From Evansella sp. AB-P1 (GTDB taxonomy: Bacteria > Bacillota > Bacilli > Bacillales > Salisediminibacteriaceae), in assembly GCF_029688925.1 (NCBI RefSeq), contig NZ_JARUKY010000030.1, forward strand, positions 1-46,770: DNA of 46,770 nucleotides, given 5' to 3'. Positions 36,831 to 45,674 of this stretch are shown one piece after another. Every line of letters starts with the position of its first letter. The stretch's first letter is position 1. The position numbers were made by a program, and so were the translations under genes. Under the pieces are notes generated by a model. That model saw nothing but the letters and a program-made list of their open reading frames with translations, made no database searches and had not been told where the DNA came from.

Positions 36831-37274
36831 ATGTCAATAGAAGTAGGCAGCAAGTTGCAAGGTAAAGTTACCGGTATAACAAATTTCGGAGCTTTTGTTG
36901 AATTGCCTGGCGGTTCGACTGGCTTAGTACACATTAGTGAAGTAGCTGATAACTACGTTAAAGACATTAACGAGTTTTTAACAGTAGGAGATGAAGTTGA
37001 AGTAAAAGTTTTAAATGTAGAAAGTGATGGTAAAATTGGACTTTCTATTCGAAAAGCGAAAGAAGCACCACCATCTGAAAAACCTGTAAGATCTGAACAT
37101 CGTCCACAAAAACGAGGTTCACGTAATAACAACAATAATAATAACCGACCACAACGTTCCATGACATTTGAGGATAAAATGAGTCGATTCTTAAAAGACA
37201 GTGAAGAACGTTTAACCTCGCTGAAACGGAATACAGAATCTAAGCGTGGAGGTCGAAATTCCAAAAGGGGATAA
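36831..37274 (+). CDS. yabR: S1-domain RNA-binding protein YabR
   Basis: The 147-residue protein has one S1 domain (about 1-72: EVGSKLQGKVTGITNFGAFV, GLVHISEVAD, KVLNVESDGKIGLSI) followed by a basic, low-complexity tail with an Asn run (N7 within the 90s) and a final Lys/Arg-rich end. It resembles the general stress protein 13 group; its RNA targets are unknown. ATG 36831 has AAGGAGGAG 10 nt upstream, better than an in-frame ATG at 36789. Confidence 0.93.
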   Translation: MSIEVGSKLQGKVTGITNFGAFVELPGGSTGLVHISEVADNYVKDINEFLTVGDEVEVKVLNVESDGKIGLSIRKAKEAPPSEKPVRSEHRPQKRGSRNNNNNNNRPQRSMTFEDKMSRFLKDSEERLTSLKRNTESKRGGRNSKRG

Positions 37275-37304
37275 CCTTGCTGCTAAATAGATATATTAAA
37301 CATC

Positions 37305-37334
37305 AACACTTGCCAAATAGGCAAGTGTTTTATT
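37305..37334 (+). terminator. Terminator after yabR
   Basis: AACACTTGCC (37305-37314) pairs perfectly with GGCAAGTGTT (37320-37329), then TTATTT. In B. subtilis tRNA genes follow at this point; none is visible here up to spoIIE. Confidence 0.9.
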
Positions 37335-37416
37335 TATTGTTTAGAAATTTAAAAATTCTCTCATGTAAATGAATTTTAGAATAAAAAATTTTAAAAAAGA
37401 TGAACATTATTTTCGA

Positions 37417-37560
37417 TTCCAGAGGAAGACGACAACTCTAGCGATGAGCATATGCTTCACGATTATGCTTCGAGTTGTCTCGATGCACTTAACAACAGAG
37501 CAATACTAGTGGAGGCAGAGACAGGACAGCGTAATTGATACGTCTGTAGTAGCGGAGATT
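37417..37560 (+). repeat. Left-module copy of the dispersed repeat
   Basis: The segment contains CTCTAGCGATGAGC, ATATGCTTCACGATTATGC, TCGAGTTGTCTCGATGCA, CAGAGCAATACTAGTGGAGG and CAGAGACAGGAC, then GTAATTGATACGTCTGTAGT. Its first bases have diverged. It lies in the 824-nt yabR-spoIIE gap. Confidence 0.78.
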
Positions 37561-37660
37561 GAATTAAATATAAACTTTTTGTATAAATATTCGTGTTTTA
37601 GAAAGAAATAAAGAATTATGAAATTGACTCATGTAGATAACTTTTTCAAAAAATTGCTAG

Positions 37661-37690
37661 CTTCAGGCGCCTTGCGCTTTTCTTATTGAC
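37661..37690 (+). repeat. Short Bacillaceae-type repeat fragment
   Basis: AGCTTCAGGCGCCTTGC then GCTTTTCTTATTG resembles the GCGCCTTGCGCTTTTCTTA fragments scattered in Bacillaceae intergenic DNA; a weaker match ends the repeat at 31850. From 37691 to 37999 I see no gene. Confidence 0.5.
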
Positions 37691-37999
37691 TTTTTACAGG
37701 TAGTACTTCTTTTTATCCGAAATAAAATAATGGCAATAAATATCAAATTTTCAACATAGCTAAATTATATAGCTTAATATGATAAAAATCTTCCGAGGTT
37801 CTTCGTCATTTTCATTCATTATGTGTTTTTTTACAAAAATAATAAGGACTATCCTAAAATAGAATATTACTTCCTCGTAAATCCCGTTATAAATGGGTTA
37901 TGAACTAATTAAGTTGAAACTATTAATCATATGACAAATGATTAAGGGAACAAACGATCTGTAGGATCACCTATTACTAGGACGTTTATCGCAGATTAT

Positions 38000-38066
38000 C
38001 GTCGAACACTTTTTTATTTTAGAATTGTTGTTTTGACAAAATCTTCATTCTAAACGTGTTTATAAT
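38000..38066 (+). promoter_or_regulatory. Spo0A-activated spoIIE promoter
   Basis: TTGACA (38033-38038) and TATAAT (38061-38066) are 22 bp apart, far longer than the usual 17 but like the Spo0A-dependent spoIIG and spoIIE promoters known in B. subtilis. Two sequences match the 0A box TGTCGAA at six of seven positions: CGTCGAA (38000-38006) and, on the minus strand, TGTCAAA (38038-38032), which overlaps the -35. Confidence 0.65.
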
Positions 38067-38098
38067 GTTACCACGATATGAGACAGGTGGTGAAAGGA

Positions 38099-40567
38099 TT
38101 GTTACATCGTTTAGCATTAAAGACCGTTGGTGGACAAGCTGAAGCATTTATTAATGGAGGTGTATCCACAAAAAAAGTTCGAAAAAAAGAAACGGAATTT
38201 GATAGGACGACAGGACACTCGTATAAAACAACCTTAATTATTTTAGGATTAGGATTTTTATTAGGAAGATCAGTTATTCTTTTTCAGCTGCTTCCTTTCG
38301 TTATCCCTTTTTTAGCAGTTATCTTTCATTGGAGAAAAGAATATACAGTAGTTGCAGTATTAGCTTTAATAGTTGGATCTACAAGTATTTCATTCCTCTA
38401 TGCAGGACAAACTGTTGTTGCTATTATGTTTTATTTTTTGGTTCAAGGAGTGACTAATTCTTTTTCAAACGAGAAAAAGCTTATTCCACTTACCGTATTT
38501 ATTTCTGTTTTATCAGCAAGATATTTAGGTTTTATTATCATGGATGGGCACTCGTGGTACCATGTACTCACATCTATAATAGAAGCTGGAATGGCAATGG
38601 TTGTCACAATGATTTTCTTTCAAAGTATTCCGTTAATCTTTGAGAGAAAGAAAAAAATATCTTTAAAACATGAGGAAATTGTTTGTCTAGTAATATTATT
38701 AGCATCCTTAATGACAGGGACAGTTGGCTGGCTCATCTTCCAATTATCAGTGGAGCAAATTATTGCTAGATATATAGTACTAATTTTTGCATTTGTTGGT
38801 GGGGCTGCAATTGGATCTACCGTTGGTGTGGTAACTGGCTTAGTACTTAGTTTAGCCAATGTGGCTAACCTTTTTTATATGAGTCTTCTTGCATTTTCAG
38901 GTTTGTTAGGAGGGCTCCTAAAAGAAGGAAAAAAAATATCTGTTGCTATTGGATTAATTATCGCAACATTACTTATGGGGATGTATGGAGATAATCAAGT
39001 TTCAATGGGATTATCTCTTTATGAAAGCTTAGTTGCCATAGCATTATTTTTAGTTACACCAAAAAAATGGACAACTCATATTTCCAAGTTTATTCCTGGG
39101 ACCCCTGAGCATTCACAAGAACAACAACAATATTTAAGAAAAATACGTGATGTAACTGCAGGGAAAGTAGAACAATTTTCTAACTTATTTTTAAGCTTAT
39201 CGAAGAGCTTTTCTTTATTAGATACAAAGGGAGATAAGACGACAGAGGAAAGGGAAGTTGACTTGTTTTTAAGTCGTGTAACTGAACAAACATGTCAAAC
39301 ATGTATGAAAAAACATCAGTGTTGGACGAAAAAGTTTTCTGATACTTATGGATTGATGGAACAACTAATGCGGGAATGTGAACAAGAAGGGGAAGTGTCA
39401 AATCGGAAATTATTAACAGAATGGAATCATCATTGTATTATAGGTGATCGTGTCGTTGATGCCATGAAAAAGGAACTTAATCAACATTATGCTAGTAAAC
39501 AGTTAAAGCAACAATTAATTGAAAGTAGACGATTAGTTGCGGATCAATTAAAAGGTGTATCTAAGGTAATGGAGGACTTTGCAAAGGATATTCAAAGAGA
39601 AAAGAAAGCTCATGAAAAACAAGAATCAGAAATTATGGAAGCTATACAACGGGCTGGTATTGATGTAGAAGGTGTAGATGTATATAGCTTGCAAACTGGA
39701 AGTGTAGATATTGATATTACCTTGCTTAGTAATTCTTACAACGAAGGAGAGAAGATTGTAGCGCCTTTATTATCTGATATATTACAGGAAACCATTATTG
39801 TAAAGCATGTTGAAGGAGCATCTATATCAGGGGATGAATCAAGGATTACATTTGGATCTACAAAAGCTTTTGTAGTTAAAGAAGGAGTTGCCCACGCAGC
39901 AAAAGGTGGTAGATTAGTCTCTGGAGATAGCTATTCAACAATGGAATTAGGTGCCGGGAAATATGCCATTGCAATAAGTGATGGAATGGGTAATGGAACA
40001 AGAGCACATATTGAGAGTCAAGAAACAATCGGTCTATTAAAAAATATTCTCCGATCTGGTATTGAAGAAACAGTTGCAATTAAATCAATAAATTCTATCT
40101 TATCATTACGTTCGGATGAAGAGGTATTTTCCACACTTGATTTATCGATGATTGATTTGCAGGATGGCTTTGTAAAGTTTTTAAAAGTAGGGTCTATTCC
40201 GAGTTATATTAAAAGAGGAGATAACGTTAAAGCAGTAGAAGCAGGTAACTTACCAATAGGAATTATACAAGAATTGGATGTTGACGTTGTTACGGAGCAG
40301 TTAAAGGCTGGAGATCTCTTGATCATGATGAGTGATGGTATCTATGAGGCGCCAGTAGTGGCAGAAAATAAAGATATTTGGATGAAGAGAATAATTAAAG
40401 AGTTAGAAACGGAAGATCCACAGGATATTGCAGATATTTTAATGGAACGTGTAATAAGGGAAAGTGGAAATGTAATTCATGATGATATGACGATCGTTGT
40501 TGCAAAACTAGATCATCATCTACCAAAATGGGCTACGATTTCAGTACCATATGAGAAAAAAGCTTAA
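38099..40567 (+). CDS. spoIIE: Stage II sporulation protein E, PP2C-type phosphatase
   Basis: SpoIIE dephosphorylates SpoIIAA to free sigma-F in the forespore and helps polar septation through FtsZ. The protein of about 822 residues has some ten membrane segments (about 35-320), a central FtsZ/oligomerisation region with a CQTCMKKHQCW cluster, and a C-terminal PP2C domain (about 590-810: GGRLVSGDSYS, AISDGMGNG, LLIMMSDGIYE, HDDMTIVV). ATG 38078 lies about 5 nt from the predicted transcription start and has no binding site. TTG 38099 has AGGTGG 8 nt upstream and is preferred; GTG 38087 or 38090 are alternatives. Confidence 0.94.
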   Translation: MLHRLALKTVGGQAEAFINGGVSTKKVRKKETEFDRTTGHSYKTTLIILGLGFLLGRSVILFQLLPFVIPFLAVIFHWRKEYTVVAVLALIVGSTSISFLYAGQTVVAIMFYFLVQGVTNSFSNEKKLIPLTVFISVLSARYLGFIIMDGHSWYHVLTSIIEAGMAMVVTMIFFQSIPLIFERKKKISLKHEEIVCLVILLASLMTGTVGWLIFQLSVEQIIARYIVLIFAFVGGAAIGSTVGVVTGLVLSLANVANLFYMSLLAFSGLLGGLLKEGKKISVAIGLIIATLLMGMYGDNQVSMGLSLYESLVAIALFLVTPKKWTTHISKFIPGTPEHSQEQQQYLRKIRDVTAGKVEQFSNLFLSLSKSFSLLDTKGDKTTEEREVDLFLSRVTEQTCQTCMKKHQCWTKKFSDTYGLMEQLMRECEQEGEVSNRKLLTEWNHHCIIGDRVVDAMKKELNQHYASKQLKQQLIESRRLVADQLKGVSKVMEDFAKDIQREKKAHEKQESEIMEAIQRAGIDVEGVDVYSLQTGSVDIDITLLSNSYNEGEKIVAPLLSDILQETIIVKHVEGASISGDESRITFGSTKAFVVKEGVAHAAKGGRLVSGDSYSTMELGAGKYAIAISDGMGNGTRAHIESQETIGLLKNILRSGIEETVAIKSINSILSLRSDEEVFSTLDLSMIDLQDGFVKFLKVGSIPSYIKRGDNVKAVEAGNLPIGIIQELDVDVVTEQLKAGDLLIMMSDGIYEAPVVAENKDIWMKRIIKELETEDPQDIADILMERVIRESGNVIHDDMTIVVAKLDHHLPKWATISVPYEKKA

Positions 40568-40644
40568 TAATATATGAGCTGTGGAGTATAATCTCTCTCA
40601 ATCTTGTAAATGCTATTAGCAATTAGAAGATTGGAGGGGTTACT

Positions 40645-41382
40645 GTGAGTAAGGGGACGTTAAGACAAATTCTACTTTTAACAGATGGATGTTCAAATAC
40701 GGGAGACGATCCAATTGCTATATCTGCTTTAGCAAAAGAAGAGGGTATTACAGTAAATGTAATAGGGATTGTAGATCAAGGCCACTTAAATGAGCAAGGA
40801 ATTTCTGAAATTGAAGCAATAGCCGATTCAGGTGGAGGTATTAGTCAAATCGTATATGCTAAACAGCTATCACAAACGGTTCAAATGGTAACAAGGAAAG
40901 CGATGACACAAACGATTCATGGTGTTGTAAATAAAGAAATATCTCAAATCTTAGGTGAAGAAAAAGAGTTAGAGGATTTGGAGCCAGAAAAGCGAGGTCA
41001 ACTAATGGAAGTAGTTGATGAACTCGGGGAAACGATGGATTTAGACATTTTTATTTTGGTAGATACAAGTGCTAGTATGAAAAATAAACTACCAATGGTT
41101 CAAGAAGCTTTAATAGATTTATCTGTTAGTCTTCGATCGCGTACGGGTATTAACAATTTTGCTCTGTATTCATTTCCTGGGAAAAGAAAAGAAGTAGATA
41201 AATTAATTCAGTGGACACCTCATTTTGACTCTTTATCAGGAGCATTCAAAAAGATGTCTACATCTGGAGTTACCCCTACTGGACCAGCGTTGCAAGAAGC
41301 AGTGCGTCTCTTTCAAAAGAGAATGAAGAAGAGAGGAACAGATGAAGATGAGAGATTCGATCTCGAAGAAACAGGAATGTAA
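40645..41382 (+). CDS. yabS: VWA-domain protein YabS
   Basis: The 245-residue protein has features of a von Willebrand A fold in two parts. The C-terminal half has a MIDAS-type DTSASMKNK (Asp-x-Ser-x-Ser) and TPTGPALQEAV; the N-terminal part begins ILLLTDGCSNTGDDP, which resembles the later portion of a second VWA domain. Function is unknown; in B. subtilis it is a sporulation-period gene next to yabT. GTG 40645 has GGAGGGG upstream. Its 3' end overlaps yabT by 41 nt. Confidence 0.88.
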   Translation: MSKGTLRQILLLTDGCSNTGDDPIAISALAKEEGITVNVIGIVDQGHLNEQGISEIEAIADSGGGISQIVYAKQLSQTVQMVTRKAMTQTIHGVVNKEISQILGEEKELEDLEPEKRGQLMEVVDELGETMDLDIFILVDTSASMKNKLPMVQEALIDLSVSLRSRTGINNFALYSFPGKRKEVDKLIQWTPHFDSLSGAFKKMSTSGVTPTGPALQEAVRLFQKRMKKRGTDEDERFDLEETGM

Positions 41383-42337
41383 ACTACTTCCTAATCAACG
41401 AGTCGTAGGGAAGTGGCATAAAAACTCTTATCGAATCATAAAGCAATTAGGCTATGGAGCTACTGGAACAGTATATTTAGCGGAATTTGGTAATGAATTA
41501 GTTGCGTTAAAAATAGCAAGTGACTCCATGTCCATATCCTCTGAGGTTAATGTTCTTCGTCATTTTTCCAAGGTCCAAGGTCCAAGCCTTGGACCTCATT
41601 TTATTGATACAGATGATTTTGTGACAACTCAAGGTGTATATCCATTCTATGTGATGGAATATATACAAGGTGAGTCATTTCTTCCTTTTGTTCGACAACG
41701 GGGAGCCGAATGGGTTGGTATATTAATCGTTCAACTTTTAAAGGATTTAGAGAAGCTTCATCAAGAAGGATGGGTATTTGGTGATCTAAAGCCTGAAAAT
41801 TTATTAGTAACCAAAAAGCCATATCAGGTTAGATGGATCGATGTTGGTGGTATGACAAGAGTAGGAAGAAGCATAAAAGAATATACCGAGTTTTTTGATC
41901 GGGGGTATTGGGGTTTAGGAAGTAGAAAAGCGGAAACTTCGTATGATTTATTTTCTGTAGCAATGCTCATAATCAATCGTAGCTATCCTGCTAGGTTCGA
42001 GAAAAAGGGCCATGATAGTCTACGAACACTTCTAACGAAATTTCGAGAAAAGACTGAATTAAAGCCTTATGAATCTATCTTTCGAAAAGGAATTAAAGGA
42101 GAGTATAGTAGTGGACTAGTTATGCGTAAGGAATTAATCCAGATTATTCAAACGACTAGCTTTACACCACAAGTTGAAAAACAATTAAAAAGTCCGTTGA
42201 GAAAACAACAAAAAGGTCTTAAAAAAAAGAAAAGAAAGAAAAAAAAGCTTCATATTGTTGGATTTATGGAAACATTAGTTGTAGCCTCTTTTCTTCTCAT
42301 TATATATATTCTATACTTATTTGGACAAACGATGTAA
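41342..42337 (+). CDS. yabT: Membrane-anchored serine/threonine kinase YabT
   Basis: The 331-residue Hanks-type kinase shows a glycine loop (GYGATG at residues 37-42), lysine K57 in VALKIAS, the catalytic loop with D148 and N153, and metal-site D167. Two motifs differ from classical kinases: HRD is replaced by FGD, and DFG by DVG. A Lys-rich stretch (about 280-300) precedes a single C-terminal membrane segment (about 308-328). In B. subtilis YabT is a forespore septum kinase, DNA-activated, that phosphorylates RecA. ATG 41342 or 41348 are both possible starts. Confidence 0.92.
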   Translation: MKMRDSISKKQECKLLPNQRVVGKWHKNSYRIIKQLGYGATGTVYLAEFGNELVALKIASDSMSISSEVNVLRHFSKVQGPSLGPHFIDTDDFVTTQGVYPFYVMEYIQGESFLPFVRQRGAEWVGILIVQLLKDLEKLHQEGWVFGDLKPENLLVTKKPYQVRWIDVGGMTRVGRSIKEYTEFFDRGYWGLGSRKAETSYDLFSVAMLIINRSYPARFEKKGHDSLRTLLTKFREKTELKPYESIFRKGIKGEYSSGLVMRKELIQIIQTTSFTPQVEKQLKSPLRKQQKGLKKKKRKKKKLHIVGFMETLVVASFLLIIYILYLFGQTM

Positions 42338-42385
42338 GCTTCTATACTATAGTCATTTAGTGTAATCTAATAGGACGGATAACCG

Positions 42386-43162
42386 ATGAGAGTAGGTGGA
42401 ATAATGGGGAAAGCAGATGATGTCATGGACATCTGCTTACTTGCTGGGGAAATCATGCTTAAGTATGGGGCAGAGACGTACCGAGTGGAAGAAACGTTAG
42501 AACGGATGTCAAAAGCAGCATCTTTTACTAATGTACATTGTTTTGCAACGACTACTGGAATTTTTTTATCATTTGAAGAGAAAAAAGAAAAAGAAGATCT
42601 CATGCAGATGGTGCGAATTGATGATCGTATGCAAGACTTAAGTAAAGTAACAGATGTAAATCAAGTTTCAAGAGAATTTGTTGCAGGTGAGCTAACGGTG
42701 GAAGAGGCTCGTCAAAAACTAAATGCCATTGCTAATGCTCCAATGGAATACCCCCTTTGGTTAATACATATAGCCTCAGGGGTTGCAGGTGGTGGGTTTT
42801 CTTACTTGTTTGGTGGAGGTTGGTTTGACCTCTTTCCTGCTTTTTTAGCAGCAGTTGTATCGAGTATCGTTGTCGTGGAATTTGAACGATATTTAAAAGT
42901 ACGATTTGCTGCAGAATTTACTGCTGCTTTTTTTGGAGGTTCAACAGCAATTATTCTTGTATACATAGGATTTGGAAGTAATCTTGATCAAGTTATCATC
43001 GGATCGTTAATGCCATTAGTACCTGGTGTTCCCTTAACGAATGCAGTTCGAGACTTAATGTCTGGTGATTTAGTAGCAGGTGTAAGTCGAGGGGCTGAAG
43101 CACTACTTACATCCTTGTCTATTGCAAGTGGTATTGCATTGACAATCTCTATCTTTCTTTAA
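42386..43162 (+). CDS. ThrE-type exporter, large subunit (YjjP/DUF1212 family)
   Basis: The 258-residue protein has an N-terminal soluble part (about 1-125: AGEIMLKYGAETYRVEETL, HCFATTTGIFLSF, EEARQKLNAI) followed by about five membrane segments. This is the YjjP half of the split threonine/serine exporter family. With the next gene it should form a two-component inner-membrane exporter; E. coli YjjPB exports succinate, so the substrate is uncertain. Position between yabT and tilS is not that of B. subtilis. ATG 42404 is an alternative start. Confidence 0.88.
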   Translation: MRVGGIMGKADDVMDICLLAGEIMLKYGAETYRVEETLERMSKAASFTNVHCFATTTGIFLSFEEKKEKEDLMQMVRIDDRMQDLSKVTDVNQVSREFVAGELTVEEARQKLNAIANAPMEYPLWLIHIASGVAGGGFSYLFGGGWFDLFPAFLAAVVSSIVVVEFERYLKVRFAAEFTAAFFGGSTAIILVYIGFGSNLDQVIIGSLMPLVPGVPLTNAVRDLMSGDLVAGVSRGAEALLTSLSIASGIALTISIFL

Positions 43163-43178
43163 AAGGAGTGCTTAGTAA

Positions 43179-43628
43179 ATGCATTTAATTACTGAACTTT
43201 TCATTACTTTTATTGCAATAGTGGCATTCGGTATCATTTTTAGTATTCCGAAACGAGCACTCTTATTTGGTGGAACGATAGGAATGATAACATGGGGAGT
43301 TCTGCAAAGCGGACTTCTTCTAGGTACGTCATCTGTTTTTTCTACAGCGATTGCTTCTTTAACCGCAGCAATTATTTCTCATTTCCTTGCTAAGAAAATA
43401 AGAATACCAGTAACGGCACTTTCTATTCCTGGAATTTTACCTTTAGTTCCCGGGAGTCGAGCTTATTTTACGATGTTATCATTTGTTGAAGGTGATTATC
43501 TAACTGGGCTAGAATATGGTGTAGAAACAATGCTTCAAGCTGGAGCTATAGCAGCAGGTCTCGTCTTTGCATTAGCCATATTCTCATTTGGGAAAGGGAT
43601 TGGTCATCGTTATGAACCAAACCGTTAA
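43179..43628 (+). CDS. ThrE-type exporter, small subunit (YjjB/DUF3815 family)
   Basis: The 149-residue protein is almost wholly hydrophobic with four to five membrane segments and the family-typical LSIPGILPLVPGSRAYFTML. It starts 16 nt after its partner with AGGAG upstream and overlaps tilS by 17 nt, so it is tied into the tilS transcript. The pair completes a split ThrE transporter. Confidence 0.88.
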   Translation: MHLITELFITFIAIVAFGIIFSIPKRALLFGGTIGMITWGVLQSGLLLGTSSVFSTAIASLTAAIISHFLAKKIRIPVTALSIPGILPLVPGSRAYFTMLSFVEGDYLTGLEYGVETMLQAGAIAAGLVFALAIFSFGKGIGHRYEPNR

Positions 43629-45003
43629 ATCATTTATAGAAAAACATCAGTTGATTTGTGAAAATGACCATATATTAGTTGCTGTATCAGGTGGGCCTGA
43701 TAGTATGGCTCTTATTCATTATCTTCATAAAGAACATAAAAAAAACATGAAGTTATCTGTTGCCCATGTGGAACATGGATTAAGAGGGAAACCTTCTCTA
43801 GAAGACCTAGAGTTTGTTAAAAGCTATTGCGAAAAGGAAGGCATCCCTTTTTATTTTCATCAACCAGATGTAAAAAGTATAAAAAAAGAGCATAACTTTT
43901 CAACACAGGAAGCAGCTAGATTTTGTCGCTATACATGGTTTGAGAAGCTTATGGGAGACATTAGAGCAACAAAGCTAGCAATGGCTCATCATGGGGATGA
44001 TCAAATTGAAACAGTTTTAATGAGACAAGTTCGTGGTAGTGTATCTAGTTTAAAAGGAATTCCTGTGAAGCGGGTGTTCAGTAGTGGGGAGATTATTCGA
44101 CCATTACTATGCTTGAATAAAGATGAAATTCTTACCTACTGTGAGAAGAATAATATTATATTTCGAGTAGATGAAACAAACGAAACAAATACGTACAAAA
44201 GAAATAGATTTCGTTCTTCAATATTACCTTTCCTGAAAAAAGAGAACCCTCAGGTACATAGGACATTTCAACGACAAAGTGAATGGTTTAAAGAAGAGGA
44301 CGATTTGTTACATTCATTAGCTGAAGAAAGAATAAAGGATTTGATAACGAAAAAGGTGAAGGATTGTATCACTTTACATATAAATCCTTTTATATCCATG
44401 GCAAGACCTTTACAAAGAAGAGGAGTTCATCTAATATTAAACTATCTGTCTGTAGATGCTTCTCGCTATATTACAGCTGACCATATTGATGATATTGTGA
44501 CACTAATGAGTAAAGGGTTTCCATCTGGTTCCCTTCATTTACCCAATGATATCATTGTAGAAAAGTCATATAATGAATGTCTTTTTTTCATAAATACACA
44601 TAATGAAGTGTACAACCCTATATCTATTAGAGAAATACCATTTTCAGGCATGGTTAATTTAAAAAAGGGAAAGATAAAAGCAACGATTGCTAATGAATGG
44701 GAGGGGTCTAATCATAATAATGCAGTATTCTTAGCTGATATAGAAAAGCTTTCCACCCCTTTATTTGTTCGTTCTAGAGAGAATGGAGATAAAATGAAAC
44801 CATTAGGACTAAAGGGGACGAAGAAGATAAAGGATATTTTTATGGATGCTAAGATCCCTATAAGAGAACGAGAGGAATGGCCAATCGTTGTAGATAATAG
44901 GGGAGAAATAATCTGGATACCGTTTTTAAAGAGATACAATGAAGCACTTGTAGATGAGGAAACGGATAGAATTTTAATTTTGCAATATAATCATAATGAA
45001 TAG
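43612..45003 (+). CDS. tilS: tRNA(Ile)-lysidine synthetase
   Basis: TilS converts C34 of tRNA(Ile)(CAU) to lysidine, so the tRNA reads AUA. The 463-residue protein has the PP-loop SGGPDS (residues 26-31), AHVEHGLRG, AHHGDDQIETVLMR, an extended middle domain and a C-terminal TilS domain ending with WIPFLKRYNEA. ATG 43612 gives the family start; AAAGGGAT lies about 12 nt upstream, and translation may be coupled to the overlapping exporter gene. An upstream in-frame start at 43588 is less likely. Confidence 0.95.
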   Translation: MNQTVKSFIEKHQLICENDHILVAVSGGPDSMALIHYLHKEHKKNMKLSVAHVEHGLRGKPSLEDLEFVKSYCEKEGIPFYFHQPDVKSIKKEHNFSTQEAARFCRYTWFEKLMGDIRATKLAMAHHGDDQIETVLMRQVRGSVSSLKGIPVKRVFSSGEIIRPLLCLNKDEILTYCEKNNIIFRVDETNETNTYKRNRFRSSILPFLKKENPQVHRTFQRQSEWFKEEDDLLHSLAEERIKDLITKKVKDCITLHINPFISMARPLQRRGVHLILNYLSVDASRYITADHIDDIVTLMSKGFPSGSLHLPNDIIVEKSYNECLFFINTHNEVYNPISIREIPFSGMVNLKKGKIKATIANEWEGSNHNNAVFLADIEKLSTPLFVRSRENGDKMKPLGLKGTKKIKDIFMDAKIPIREREEWPIVVDNRGEIIWIPFLKRYNEALVDEETDRILILQYNHNE

Positions 45004-45060
45004 AAATACATAGAAAAAACGTAAGTATATGTTTTATTTTAGGAGGGTCTAATACAAGAT

Positions 45061-45600
45061 ATGAGAGAAGATATTCAGGAAGTGTTGATTTCGGAAGAGG
45101 AAATTCAACAAAAAGTAAGGGAATTAGGTAAGCAAATAACGGAAGAATATGAAGGAAGATTTCCACTTGTTATTGGTGTGTTAAAGGGGTCCTTACCTTT
45201 TATGGGAGATCTCATTCAAAGAATTGATACGCATATTGAAATGGATCTAATGGATGTATCTAGTTATGGGAATGATACTGTTTCCTCTGGAGAAGTTAAA
45301 ATAGTAAAGGATTTAAATACCTCAGTAGAAGGGCGAGATGTTCTAATATTAGAGGATATTATTGATAGTGGTTTAACGTTAAGCTACCTAGTTAAATTAT
45401 TTCATTATCGAAAAGCTAATTCTGTAAAAATTGTTACTCTTCTAGATAAGCCTGAAGGTAGAAAAGTAGACCTTGTACCAGATATGGTCGGTTTTATCGT
45501 CCCAGATGAATTTGTTGTAGGTTATGGGTTAGACTATGCGGAACGCTATCGTAATCTTCCATATATAGGAATATTAAAACCGGAGATTTATGAAAGTTAA
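45061..45600 (+). CDS. hprT: Hypoxanthine-guanine phosphoribosyltransferase
   Basis: HprT salvages hypoxanthine and guanine with PRPP. The 179-residue protein shows [15 protein letters not shown], the flexible SSYGN segment, the PRPP loop [17 protein letters not shown] (about 94-110) and [14 protein letters not shown] near the end. AGGAGGG (45041-45047) is 13 nt upstream of the ATG, on the long side. In B. subtilis HprT and TilS regulate ftsH expression together, and the tilS-hprT-ftsH order is kept here. Confidence 0.96.
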   Translation: MREDIQEVLISEEEIQQKVRELGKQITEEYEGRFPLVIGVLKGSLPFMGDLIQRIDTHIEMDLMDVSSYGNDTVSSGEVKIVKDLNTSVEGRDVLILEDIIDSGLTLSYLVKLFHYRKANSVKIVTLLDKPEGRKVDLVPDMVGFIVPDEFVVGYGLDYAERYRNLPYIGILKPEIYES

Positions 45601-45674
45601 TATTAATTGTAGTAAAACATATTTATATGGTAGTATTATTTAAGTGATTTTTTAGCCGTGGGAGGAGGTAAAGA

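Noticed and set aside
37335-38077. tRNA genes expected between yabR and spoIIE
   Set aside because: No cloverleaf or T-loop GTTCGAATC-type sequence is visible; the region has repeats and AT-rich DNA only.
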